A stretch of DNA of 64,000 nucleotides. Origin: Chthonomonadaceae bacterium. Lineage in GTDB: Bacteria; Armatimonadota; Chthonomonadetes; Chthonomonadales; Chthonomonadaceae. The position numbers and the translations under genes are program-made. The stretch lies in assembly GCA_027450145.1 (NCBI GenBank), contig DAIDKH010000004.1, positions 1 through 64,000 on the forward strand, given 5' to 3'. Positions within the stretch are counted from its first letter, which is position 1. Every line of letters begins with the position of its first letter. Below are positions 55,900 through 64,000 of the stretch, one piece after another. A model generated the notes under the pieces. It saw only the letters and a list, made by a program, of their open reading frames with translations. It ran no database searches and was not told where the DNA came from.

Positions 55900-57534
55900 T
55901 TACCTAACAGTGGGAATGAGGATGAAGAGCGCGGCGTCGTGAGCACCAACCGACTGTTTGATCGCCTCTTTGTTAGTCAAATTCATCTTCGAGCGCTTCC
56001 ACACGTTGTATGCAAGCACCCGGCCCTTAAGGCTTAGATCGGCGAGAGGCACCGTCATGGTTACAGGGCGGTCACTGCGGTTAAACATTCCCACGGCCAC
56101 TTTTCCATTAGACAGTGGTCGCACCCATACCTCGGTGGGACCGGCGCTACCAACGAGCCGTGCTCCAATGCCTGCGCTGTCCTGATTAATGGCGATCAAA
56201 TGGCTATTGGTTAGCATCTCTCGGGTACTTAATGGAAGGTCAGGAAGAAACCCACCTGCCATGAGCGGCGAAGGCAGCAAGGACCAAAAACTTAGCAGCA
56301 TCCTTTGCTCGTTCATGCTGAAGTTGCTCATACGATCAGGGCCAACTGGTCGCCCACCCATTGAGAGATGCCCAACGGGAAGCATGTCAGCATCTGGCCA
56401 ATGTCCTGGACCTACATAGGCCTGCCAGCGTCTCGCCAGGGTAAATTCATGGTTAAGTGAGTTCCAATTATCCCAGAAATCACCAGAAACGCGCCACATG
56501 TTCGCATGCAATTCTACGTGCATGGCATCTTGAATTGGGGTTTCCCCCGGCGATAAACTAAGCGTTATGGTTCGACCGCAATGCAGGATAGCATCATGCA
56601 CTGCGTCAATTTCGTCCCGATGATATGGCTGGGAGGTGTCGTCCATTTTAACAAAGTCAACGCCCCACGATGCGTACAGTTTGAATATACTGAGGTAATA
56701 AGCTCGTCCAGCGGGGGTATCGCCACGTACACCATACATATCTGGACACCACGAGCAGTTGTCATGAACGTTAGCCGCATCACGAGCATGGAATTTCGAT
56801 CCTGCGATCGGGAGATTCTCTTCCACCGCAAGGCGAGGAATGCCTCGCATGATATGTATCCCGAACCGCAACCCCATGGCGTGTAAATGGTGTGCTAGAA
56901 GTCGAAACCCATTTCCATTGCCAGCTGAAGGAAATCGGTCCGCTGCTGGAATTAATCTTCCATATTTGTCCATTGAGAGAGATTCGCCAGGAGCGCCATT
57001 ATCGGGTTCAGGATCGGCATTGCCATCGTACCACCGGTAGTCCACAACGATAGTATTCCACCCAATATCCTGTAGATACCTGTGGACATATTGAGCATTT
57101 ATCAACATTTGTGCCTGGTTTACTCTATCGCCGTAATAGTCATAGCTATTCCAGCCCATTGGCGGTGTTAAGGCAACATGATCTCCAACGGTCAACGTGA
57201 ATTGATGAGAGGATCTGCCCACTGAGTTAGCAACATCAACAGTGAAATGATAGACACCTGCTCGGGATGCCACGCCCGTGATTGCACCCGTAGCACGATT
57301 TATGACCAAGCCGCTCGGAAGATGTACTGCGGTGAACGATACAGAACCATGCCGTGTTGCAACTACCGGAAGCATCACCGCAGAGTGTGGATAAGCCCCG
57401 AACACGAATGGCGGCCGTAACTTAGGCGCAATCGCGTTTGCAGACAGGCCGGAACATTTTGGAACTGACAGGGCCAACACAGTTACTATTAGGGAAAACC
57501 GACCTAAGTTCACACGGCAGATTCCAGGAAGCAA
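55900..57534 (-). CDS. Secreted GH27 alpha-galactosidase with N-terminal Ig-like domain
   Basis: The 544-residue protein has a hydrophobic N-terminus (signal, about 1-35), then a putative Ig (He_PIG) domain ('LPSGLVINRATGAITGVASRAGVYHFTV' pattern, residues about 60-125). The GH27 barrel opens with 'LTPPMGWNSYDYYG', and continues with the nucleophile D298 in 'VKMDDTS' and the acid/base candidate D352 in 'WRVSGDFWDNW'. The C-terminal beta domain is present. It should release alpha-galactose or a similar sugar outside the cytoplasm. It is only distantly similar to the GH27 lipoprotein at 30419-31762. It is convergent with the BatA-like gene, 15 bases apart. Confidence 0.88.
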   Translation of the reverse strand: MLPGICRVNLGRFSLIVTVLALSVPKCSGLSANAIAPKLRPPFVFGAYPHSAVMLPVVATRHGSVSFTAVHLPSGLVINRATGAITGVASRAGVYHFTVDVANSVGRSSHQFTLTVGDHVALTPPMGWNSYDYYGDRVNQAQMLINAQYVHRYLQDIGWNTIVVDYRWYDGNADPEPDNGAPGESLSMDKYGRLIPAADRFPSAGNGNGFRLLAHHLHAMGLRFGIHIMRGIPRLAVEENLPIAGSKFHARDAANVHDNCSWCPDMYGVRGDTPAGRAYYLSIFKLYASWGVDFVKMDDTSQPYHRDEIDAVHDAILHCGRTITLSLSPGETPIQDAMHVELHANMWRVSGDFWDNWNSLNHEFTLARRWQAYVGPGHWPDADMLPVGHLSMGGRPVGPDRMSNFSMNEQRMLLSFWSLLPSPLMAGGFLPDLPLSTREMLTNSHLIAINQDSAGIGARLVGSAGPTEVWVRPLSNGKVAVGMFNRSDRPVTMTVPLADLSLKGRVLAYNVWKRSKMNLTNKEAIKQSVGAHDAALFILIPTVR

Positions 57535-57661
57535 TTTTTAAATCCTCATTTCAGCGGATTGTATCTAGACCACTACCATTTTACTTACTTTTCGTTAGAT
57601 ATTCACAACTAAGCAGGAGAAAGCCCATTTGCCTATCAACCGTCCCGTCATTTGCGCTAAA

Positions 57662-57708
57662 ACCACTCATTCGCCCAGATAGTGAAACGGTCTACGCGAA
57701 TGAGTGGT
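57662..57708 (-). terminator. Rho-independent terminator after the nitric oxide reductase gene
   Basis: ACCACTCATTCGC (57662-57674) pairs perfectly with its complement at 57696-57708. On the minus strand TTTTAG follows, in the right place to end qNor transcription. Confidence 0.78.
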
Positions 57709-57720
57709 ACCATACTGGGT

Positions 57721-60027
57721 CTAGCTCGTAATTGCTTCACCACGCGGGTGCGAACTGTGGGACCCTTTTTCGCTTCTCTGAGTTTCAGACTGTATTGACC
57801 AGCCCAATTTGATACCAGCAATGAAGTAAACCAGAGCCACCACCCCCGCGCTAAATGTTACATCCCCTACCACTCGCATCCAACGAAGGGTCTGCAGTAA
57901 TGGCTGTTGCATGAACTGAGCTGATCGTGCAAACCAATATCCGTGCGATATGCTGGCTTGCATCTGCAACAGGCCAATCGGCAGCAGGCTAAGAACGGCC
58001 ATGGCACCCACGCCCACGTTAAGGCACCAGAAGGCTATCTGAAGGCTTTTAGTATTCCAGGTAGAACGCACCGTCATGCTGCGAAGACAGAACAACATGA
58101 GGCCGATACCCAACATACCATAAACACCAAACAGCGCGGTGTGGGCATGTACCGGAGTAGTATTGAGACCCTGAACATAGTAGAGTGAAATAGGAGGGTT
58201 AATAAGGAACCCAAACACTCCTGCCCCAACCAGGTTCCAGAACGACACAGCGATGAAGAACATTATTGGCCATCGGTAAGCCTCCACCCAACTTGCGCTT
58301 TTTAGAAGGCCCAGGTTCTCGATTGCCTCAAAGCCGATGAGTGTAAGCGGCACCACCTCGAGTGCCGAGAAGGACGCTCCCAGGGCCAGCACTCCTGTAG
58401 GCGTGCCCGTGAAGTACAGGTGGTGCATTGTGCCGATAATGCCCCCTGCTAGAAACACAGCAGTTGCAAATAGTGTAGAAGTAGTTACTGTTGCCAACCT
58501 TAAAAGCCCCATACGGACAAAAAGGAAAGCTATAACGGTCACTGCAAATACTTCAAAAAATCCCTCTACCCAAAGGTGTACTACCCACCATCGCCAGTAT
58601 TCCTCAACTGAAAGGTTGGTATGTTGCCCCCAGGCAAGTCCGGCCCCATAGAAACCGGCGATTGCAACACAGGACAGTGTAAACAGAGACAATAAACTAC
58701 GGTGTTCACTAGGAGACTTCAAGGCCGGCCACAAAGCGCTCAGCATGAGCCCCAACCAAATGATTAGGCCAGCAAAAAGAAATATCTGCCAGAACCTTCC
58801 AAGATCAACGTATTCGTAGCCCTGGTGCCCAAACCAGAAATTTGCAGTGTTTCCCAATCGCTGTTCTACACCAAGCCACTGCCCTGCCATACTACCCCCG
58901 ACTATAACCAACAGCGCACAAAACAGTAAATTGACTCCGACTGCCTGGTATTTTGGCTCGTGACCGGACACGGCAGGCGCAATAAATAGCCCTGTGGCGA
59001 GCCAAGCGGTAGCAATCCAGAAGATCCCAAGCTGTAAATGCCAGGTTCGCGTGACCGCATATGGAAGCCAGCGATCCAGCGGTATTCCATAGAAGCTATT
59101 ACCCTCCACCCCATAATGAGCTGTAATGATGCCCATGAGTACCTGAAGGCATATGAGGGCCACGACTGTCCAGAAGTATTTCAATGTAGCAGACATGGAC
59201 GGTGTCATCTTAACACGAAGCAGCGGGTCCGAATCCGGCGCCGCTGGTGCGGGCTCTTCGCGCGACCTCAAGGCCAAATAGTGCCAGGCCAGGGCCCCAA
59301 TACCTGCCAGTAACACTACGATACTTATCACGCTCCAAATAACCATGGATGCAGTTGGCCTGTTGCCGATTAGAGACTCGGCCGGCCAGTTATTTGTATA
59401 GGTAATCGATTGTCCCGGTCTGTCCGTGCTGCAGGACCACGCGGCCCAAAAGAAAAAGGCACATATCTGTCTTCTGCGAGCAGCCGTTTTTATGCTGTTA
59501 GATGGAATCGCGTAGTCCTTACGAAGACCATTGAGTGCCGGATCATCACCAAAGAGTTTCTCATAGTGATGGGCCGTTTGCTTCATTGCCCATGCTTCAT
59601 CGTCGCTAACCGTAAGCACCTTCGTAGTTGGGTTATAGGTGTTAGCGCGAATCGTGAGCTTTAGCCGCTCTCTTAGAGCCGCCTGCTTTTCGGGTGTTAG
59701 GGTATTGTAGGCAGGTGCTCCGTCGTCTGTAGCCCACCTGTTTAGAAGCGCGATGCATTCACGATGAAGCCAATCGGCAGACCAATCCGGCGCAACATAA
59801 GCTCCGTGCCCCCACACCGTTCCGACCTCCTGCCCACCAATAGACTGCCACACATTCTGGCCGTTCTTTATATCGGCTCGCGTGAACACCACTGCGCCGT
59901 TCTGCGCTACGACCTGTGTCGGCGTGGGAGGAGCCTCAATGTAGATTTCGCGACCAAAGTAGATGAGCACTGCAAACGAACATGCTATTACAGTAAACAG
60001 GCCAATCCACAAGCGTCGGTAACTCAT
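57721..60027 (-). CDS. norZ: Quinol-dependent nitric oxide reductase (qNor)
   Basis: The 768-residue membrane enzyme reduces nitric oxide to nitrous oxide using quinol. It has the N-terminal NorC-like fused domain ('GQNVWQSIGGQEVGTVWGHGAY', 'APDWSADWLHRE') after one membrane helix, then the NorB-type haem-copper oxidase core with about twelve helices and His ligands in 'ARTWHLQLGIFW', 'WVVHLWVEGFFEV', 'GTMHHLY' and 'VHAHTALFG'. It lacks the haem c CxxCH motif of NorC, as expected for the quinol type. The ATG at 60027 follows AGGAG by nine bases. A lone gene; no nitrite reductase is in view, so detoxification is as likely as respiration. Confidence 0.95.
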   Translation of the reverse strand: MSYRRLWIGLFTVIACSFAVLIYFGREIYIEAPPTPTQVVAQNGAVVFTRADIKNGQNVWQSIGGQEVGTVWGHGAYVAPDWSADWLHRECIALLNRWATDDGAPAYNTLTPEKQAALRERLKLTIRANTYNPTTKVLTVSDDEAWAMKQTAHHYEKLFGDDPALNGLRKDYAIPSNSIKTAARRRQICAFFFWAAWSCSTDRPGQSITYTNNWPAESLIGNRPTASMVIWSVISIVVLLAGIGALAWHYLALRSREEPAPAAPDSDPLLRVKMTPSMSATLKYFWTVVALICLQVLMGIITAHYGVEGNSFYGIPLDRWLPYAVTRTWHLQLGIFWIATAWLATGLFIAPAVSGHEPKYQAVGVNLLFCALLVIVGGSMAGQWLGVEQRLGNTANFWFGHQGYEYVDLGRFWQIFLFAGLIIWLGLMLSALWPALKSPSEHRSLLSLFTLSCVAIAGFYGAGLAWGQHTNLSVEEYWRWWVVHLWVEGFFEVFAVTVIAFLFVRMGLLRLATVTTSTLFATAVFLAGGIIGTMHHLYFTGTPTGVLALGASFSALEVVPLTLIGFEAIENLGLLKSASWVEAYRWPIMFFIAVSFWNLVGAGVFGFLINPPISLYYVQGLNTTPVHAHTALFGVYGMLGIGLMLFCLRSMTVRSTWNTKSLQIAFWCLNVGVGAMAVLSLLPIGLLQMQASISHGYWFARSAQFMQQPLLQTLRWMRVVGDVTFSAGVVALVYFIAGIKLGWSIQSETQRSEKGSHSSHPRGEAITS

Positions 60028-60337
60028 AGCTAACAACTCCTTTATATCTCATATGCCTTGTGTCAATGACTTCACCGCACGAATAAATTATACTTGGATA
60101 TTTGGATACATAAATCCAATTTTCTCCACATTTCGACTGATTCTGAACATCACTGCGAATAACTCGCGCTGCGTCCTGGTGACTAGATCCTCTGCTAATC
60201 AGCCGTTTCAGGTTGTTTAGCGACAACAGGCTGCGGGTCGATTGACGACACCGCAGGAGGATTCGTGTGGGTGATAACCGAATACTATTGATACATCCAA
60301 AAACCAATTGCCTACCATGTTAGGTAAAGGAGCTAAA
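60028..60337. other. Divergent intergenic stretch with possible operator
   Basis: Between qNor (minus) and the CE7 esterase (plus). It contains the TTGGAT-N6-ATCCAA palindrome and a TATAAT on the minus strand at 60092-60087. I see nothing else. Confidence 0.45.
60102..60119. promoter_or_regulatory. Candidate operator upstream of qNor
   Basis: TTGGAT (60102-60107) and ATCCAA (60114-60119) form a perfect 6+6 palindrome with a six-base spacer, about 75 bases upstream of the qNor start. A TATAAT lies 21 bases closer to the gene, and a further TTGGATA at 60094 gives a direct repeat. It could bind a dimeric NO- or redox-sensing regulator. The regulator is unknown, and it does not match the FNR consensus spacing. 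Confidence 0.4.
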
Positions 60338-61297
60338 ATGCCACTTGTCGACATGCCGTTGAAACAACTCCACGAATACGGCGGCATAAACCCTAAACCG
60401 GACAATTTTGACCAGTATTGGGATAATGCGCTTGCAGAAATGCACGCATTAGATCCGCAGGTTGAATTAGTTCCGCATGAGCTGGATGCACCATTCGCCG
60501 AATGTTTCCACCTCTACTTCACAGGTGTAGGTGGCTCTAGGGTTCATGCTAAGTACCTGCGACCAAAGAACAGCACGGCGCCGCATCCTGCAGTTTTATT
60601 CTTTCACGGCTATTCCGGTCACAGCGGCGAGTGGTGCGATCGTCTTGGCTACGTTGCGCGAGGGTACAGCGTGGCAGCTCTTGACTGCCGTGGGCAGGGT
60701 GGTCTCAGTGATAATAGTGAGGGCGTAAGAGGTACCACGCTACGGGGTCACATTATTCGCGGTCTAGACCACTCTCCCGAGAACCTCTATTACCGCAACA
60801 TGTTTCTCGATACCGCTCAGCTAGCCCGTATAGTTGGCTCTATGGAGGAGGTAGATGCTAATCGAATTGGCTGCACAGGCGGATCTCAGGGTGGCGGCCT
60901 CACTTTAGCCTGTGCTGCGCTGGAGCCTACGATACGCCGAGCCGCCCCGGAATACCCGTTCCTGTGTGATTATAAGCGCATTTGGGAAATGGACCTTTCT
61001 GTAGCAGCCTATGAGGAGCTTCGAACGTTCTTCCGCCATTTTGATCCAATGCATCAGCGTGAGGAAGAGATATTTACTCGCCTAGGCTACATAGATATCC
61101 AACACCTTGCGTCGCGCATTAAAGCCGAGGTCTTAATGTTTACAGGCCTTATGGATACAGTTTGTCCACCATCCAGTCAATTCGCCGCCTACAACAAGAT
61201 CACTAGCCCCAAAAAGGTGGTCATTTATCCGGACTACGGGCATGAGGGCTTGCCTGGCTGCAAGGATATGATATACGACTTCTTGGCCAAACTATAG
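60338..61297 (+). CDS. CE7 acetyl xylan esterase / cephalosporin-C deacetylase
   Basis: The 319-residue alpha/beta hydrolase has the full CE7 triad at near-standard positions: S183 in 'TGGSQGGG', D273 in 'GLMDTVCPPS' and H302 in 'YGHEG'. 'RGQGG' forms the second family motif. It should remove acetyl groups from xylan oligomers and other small acetyl esters. There is no signal peptide, as usual for CE7, so the substrate is imported oligosaccharide. The ATG at 60338 follows AAAGGAG by seven bases. Confidence 0.93.
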   Translation: MPLVDMPLKQLHEYGGINPKPDNFDQYWDNALAEMHALDPQVELVPHELDAPFAECFHLYFTGVGGSRVHAKYLRPKNSTAPHPAVLFFHGYSGHSGEWCDRLGYVARGYSVAALDCRGQGGLSDNSEGVRGTTLRGHIIRGLDHSPENLYYRNMFLDTAQLARIVGSMEEVDANRIGCTGGSQGGGLTLACAALEPTIRRAAPEYPFLCDYKRIWEMDLSVAAYEELRTFFRHFDPMHQREEEIFTRLGYIDIQHLASRIKAEVLMFTGLMDTVCPPSSQFAAYNKITSPKKVVIYPDYGHEGLPGCKDMIYDFLAKL

Positions 61298-61354
61298 TGC
61301 ACAATGGAGTAAATGAAACTGAAAAGTTATCAGCCACGGCGTGAGCTCCACTAA

Positions 61355-62509
61355 ATGAACCGCCAAGTAGTCTACTTAGACAATGCTGCCAGCACCCCGA
61401 TTGATCCCGAGGTGCTGGATGCCATGTTACCGTGGCTTCAAGGCATTGCGTCCGCAGGCAATCCCTCCAGCATTCATTCAGTGGGCCGTGCTGCACGGTC
61501 TGCTATCGACCTTGCACGAGAGTCCGTAGCCGATCTGATTTCTGCTGATTTTAGCGAAATAACGTTTACCAGCGGCGGTACCGAGGCAGACAACCTAGCG
61601 ATATTGGGGAGCGCGAATGCAGAAAAGCGCGGCCGTAGCCAGGTTGCCACAACAGCCATAGAACATCATGCAGTGCTTAATGCAGTTCATCTGCTGGAGG
61701 ATCGTGGCTGGACCGTTAACACGGTGCAGTCAGACAGAACGGGCCACATACCCTACTCAGAATGGGGCACTGCAATATCCGAGCAAACGGCCATCGTAGC
61801 GTGTATGCACGCTAACAACGAGCTCGGCACCATGCAGGATATTAGGGCAGTGGTGCAGGCAGCGAGCAAAGTAAATGCCACTGTGCATGTTGATGCAGTA
61901 CAAAGTTTGCCATGGGTTGATCTCAATGTTCGGACATTAGATTTTGATCTGTGTGCTATTTCTGCCCACAAGATTTATGGTCCGAAAGGAATTGGAGCAC
62001 TTTACATCAAACAGGGCTGTTCAGTTTTTCCGCTTTTGGTAGGTGGCAGCCAGGAACGCGAAAAGCGAGCGGGGACTGAAAACGTAGCGGCAATTGTGGG
62101 TTTTGGAGCTGCTGCGCGCCTGCTCAAAGGGCGTAGAGCCGAAGACGCTAAGCGCGTTGCCTTATTGCGGGATCGCCTAATTCAGAGGATGTCAAACACC
62201 CTTTCAGGATTAAGAATTCATGGCGGCGAGCCTATGCTACCGAACATCGTCAACTTCGCAATTGTGGGCGTCGAGGGACCAACGTTGTTGATGAACCTGG
62301 ATCGTGAAGGTATCTGCGCATCGAGCGGAGCTGCGTGCTCGTCGGGATCTATTGAACCATCACATGTCCTACGAGCTCTTGGATGTTCGTCTACCCAGGC
62401 AGCATCGGGCGTACGTCTTTCCTTAGGACGCACCACTACGATCGAGGAAGTAGACCATGTAGTGGACACTCTTCAGAGGATCGTAGAGCGACTGCAAAGT
62501 AGGGGTTGA
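61355..62509 (+). CDS. Cysteine desulfurase (NifS/IscS family)
   Basis: The 384-residue PLP enzyme takes sulfur from cysteine for iron-sulfur clusters or tRNA thiolation. It shows 'VYLDNAASTPIDPEV', 'TSGGTEADNLAI', the PLP Lys K206 in 'SAHKIYGPKGIG' and the active Cys C328 in 'GAACSSGSIEPSHVL', features of the group I (IscS/NifS) type. No IscU, tRNA-thiolase or thiI gene follows in the window. The ribosome site is weak (GTGAG). Confidence 0.93.
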   Translation: MNRQVVYLDNAASTPIDPEVLDAMLPWLQGIASAGNPSSIHSVGRAARSAIDLARESVADLISADFSEITFTSGGTEADNLAILGSANAEKRGRSQVATTAIEHHAVLNAVHLLEDRGWTVNTVQSDRTGHIPYSEWGTAISEQTAIVACMHANNELGTMQDIRAVVQAASKVNATVHVDAVQSLPWVDLNVRTLDFDLCAISAHKIYGPKGIGALYIKQGCSVFPLLVGGSQEREKRAGTENVAAIVGFGAAARLLKGRRAEDAKRVALLRDRLIQRMSNTLSGLRIHGGEPMLPNIVNFAIVGVEGPTLLMNLDREGICASSGAACSSGSIEPSHVLRALGCSSTQAASGVRLSLGRTTTIEEVDHVVDTLQRIVERLQSRG

Positions 62510-62544
62510 TCGGCTCTAATATGCTCAACTGGCATTGACAAATT

Positions 62545-63414
62545 CTACTCTCCAGGTATAACTTCTTCCCGCCAGCTATGTTTAGCCTTCCACCCCAACA
62601 CTTCAAACGCGCCGCTGCAATCGAAAAACGACCGATAAGGATTGTCCTGAGTATATACTGAGGAATCTACCTTCCAAACTGCGTCAGGATAGCATTGCCG
62701 AGCCGCTTCAACAGTACACACATCAAGAACCGTGTCTTCCGCAGTGAGCAGCAGACCGTGATATCCTGTTGCGGAAGTGCTCAGGCATCTCATCGCCGCG
62801 TCTACCACGTCGCGATTATCTACGTAAGCGAAATATTCGCCTTGCATATGGTGATTGTCTATTCGCCCACGATGTTTCAACCAGTGATATTCGTCGCCAT
62901 TGGCAACGAAAACAGGCCGCAAGCAAAATGTATTCATGCCGTACCTTTCGCTGAAGGAACGACAGCTCTCCTCCAGCAAGTGTTTCGATAACTGATACGG
63001 ACTATTAGGATGATGCGGGTGTTCGTCGTCAATTGGTAGGTAATCGGCAGAGCGACGACCTCCGACACAACCCAGCGCATTGACACTGGAAAAGACGACC
63101 ACTTGCTGAACTTCGGCCTCAAGTGCCGCAAACAGAACGTTCCAGGTACCCTGGACATTGACGTTCAACACCTCTAGCGACGCCCCATGTCGATCGTTTG
63201 GTATGGCCGCCAGGTGTATCACGGCATCCATACCCTGCATTGCTTGTCGCACGGTATAGGGATCGCAAATATCGCCACAAATATGTTCACACGGTGCATT
63301 GCGAGGGGCAGCCGTACGATCGAGGGTGCGAACCGCGTGCCCCGCTTGCGCGAGCGCAATAGTTTGAAGCTTACCAATTTTGCCGTGGCCGCCCGTAACA
63401 AGTACTCGCAACAA
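62545..63414 (-). CDS. NAD-dependent epimerase/dehydratase (extended SDR)
   Basis: The 289-residue protein has the nucleotide loop 'VTGGHGKIGKLQTIAL', 'DAVIHLAAIPND', 'VVFSSVNALG' and the active Y-x3-K in 'SPYQLSKHLLEE'. It should act on a nucleotide sugar or a related sugar, as a dehydrogenase or epimerase. It is encoded just after the PhyH-like gene with 24 bases between them, so the two may share a transcript and pathway. Confidence 0.88.
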   Translation of the reverse strand: MLRVLVTGGHGKIGKLQTIALAQAGHAVRTLDRTAAPRNAPCEHICGDICDPYTVRQAMQGMDAVIHLAAIPNDRHGASLEVLNVNVQGTWNVLFAALEAEVQQVVVFSSVNALGCVGGRRSADYLPIDDEHPHHPNSPYQLSKHLLEESCRSFSERYGMNTFCLRPVFVANGDEYHWLKHRGRIDNHHMQGEYFAYVDNRDVVDAAMRCLSTSATGYHGLLLTAEDTVLDVCTVEAARQCYPDAVWKVDSSVYTQDNPYRSFFDCSGAFEVLGWKAKHSWREEVIPGE

Positions 63415-63438
63415 TCGCTCCTTACCAGAATGACTAGC

Positions 63439-64000
63439 CTAGCCCACCGGTGATTGCGGCACCAGTGCATTCTCGCCAAAAACACGCGGGAATTGGTGAC
63501 CACTCTTCACGTGCCGCGTCTCACCATCCATGTAGCACACCGTGAATGCACGACGGGGCTCGCTTGTGTGGTTTACGCCTGAGCGATGCAACAACCAGTA
63601 ATGTAGTAAAATTGCCTCCCCGCATTTTGCCTCAAGGTAAACCGATTTGTCATCTTGGGCATAGAGCCTCTCGTGTTCCTCTGATATCACGTGCCCATAT
63701 TCACTTAACAGTCCCAGTTTATGCGAACCAGGAACAACCTGCATACAGCCATTCTCACGCGTCGCGTCATTAAGCGCTGTCCATACTGTCATGAGTGGAT
63801 TACAATCGAGCCCCCATATGCCGCCGCCATCTTGATGATACGGCAAAATGGTGCCCTTGTGGGCCGGTTTGTTCATGAACATCGCGCGGTAGATTGCTAC
63901 ATTTTCACCGTAAACGGTGTTCGTTATCGCACGGAATAGTGGGTTCTGTATGTACTCGAGGAAAATGGGATCCATCTCCAGCAGTTCAATCTTGCGGTAA
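63439..64000 (-). CDS. Phytanoyl-CoA dioxygenase-like (PhyH) protein, partial
   Basis: The reading frame is open to the right edge, so the N-terminus lies outside the window. The visible part has the iron-binding H-x-D in 'YHQDGGGI' and the distal His in 'LLHYWLLHRSGVNHT', with the Arg in 'RRAFTV' that would bind 2-oxoglutarate. This fits a non-haem iron, 2-oxoglutarate-dependent oxygenase of the PhyH family. The substrate is unknown; such genes are abundant in several phyla that degrade complex carbon. Confidence 0.88.
   Translation of the reverse strand, partial: YRKIELLEMDPIFLEYIQNPLFRAITNTVYGENVAIYRAMFMNKPAHKGTILPYHQDGGGIWGLDCNPLMTVWTALNDATRENGCMQVVPGSHKLGLLSEYGHVISEEHERLYAQDDKSVYLEAKCGEAILLHYWLLHRSGVNHTSEPRRAFTVCYMDGETRHVKSGHQFPRVFGENALVPQSPVG

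Noticed and set aside
60102-60119. FNR/NNR-type box upstream of qNor
   Set aside because: The half-sites are TTGGAT/ATCCAA with six bases between, not TTGAT-N4-ATCAA.
1-64000. CRISPR array, prophage or complete insertion sequence
   Set aside because: I found no regularly spaced direct repeats, no phage structural genes, and no transposase or integrase gene in any frame.

Overview
The window looks like a chromosomal segment of a carbohydrate-degrading, Gram-negative-type bacterium, most likely from the Armatimonadota. The best single clue is the prepilin-like protein at 7211-8038: its N-terminus has a type IV pilin methylation motif followed by a '[10 protein letters not shown]' stretch that I associate with that phylum, and it ends in an H-x9-DG motif. 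Other support is the number of secreted glycoside hydrolases, a GxGYxYP protein, intermediate GC content and frequent TTG/GTG starts. Planctomycetes or a related group cannot be excluded without a search.

Layout. 57-13982: a GH5-like hydrolase, tRNA-Gln, an exported protein of unknown function, a three-gene set (HtrA protease with four PDZ domains, a catalytically dead HtrA-like protein, a triple YbjQ-domain protein), a prepilin-like protein, an alpha/alpha-barrel hydrolase, a DUF6807 gene coupled to an orphan ABC ATPase, and a clan GH-A hydrolase. Three DUF421 membrane proteins sit at 11585-15139. 15187-19857 is a minus-strand set of seven genes headed by an ECF42-type sigma factor, with two YCII/DGPF proteins, two PhnB-type VOC proteins, a BNR propeller and a MoaD/ThiS-like protein. 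20146-21681 is a GH39-like hydrolase.

21921-29032 is the accessory part. tRNA-Ala(CGC) is followed by an islet with a DUF1778/GNAT toxin-antitoxin pair, bounded on the far side by an imperfect copy of the tRNA 3' end. Then come a PEP-CTERM-like protein, a broken hsdM, and a coupled ABC-ATPase plus candidate PD-(D/E)xK nuclease that may be a defence system.

29033-36253 returns to sugar catabolism (GH32, GH27 lipoprotein, GxGYxYP), then a SAM-I riboswitch with terminator in front of metK, and a DUF2092 protein. 36556-50229 is a long minus-strand housekeeping run, read recG, coaD, coiled-coil protein, yceD, rpmF, plsX, fabH, fabD, fabG, acpP, fabF, a thioredoxin-like protein, and a 1173-residue protein with arginine-rich tails and a GH42-like core. 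50627-55884 is a squalene-cyclase-like repeat protein followed by MoxR, DUF58 and BatA-like genes. 55900-64000 holds a second GH27 enzyme, a quinol-type nitric oxide reductase, a CE7 esterase, a cysteine desulfurase, a sugar-epimerase-like SDR and the 3' part of a phytanoyl-CoA dioxygenase-like gene that leaves the window.

Taken together the cell secretes or anchors many enzymes acting on plant-type polysaccharides (mannan/cellulose-like, xylan, galactosides, fructans), handles nitric oxide, and carries a small amount of decaying mobile and defence DNA. All function calls are from reading the sequence; no database search was possible.
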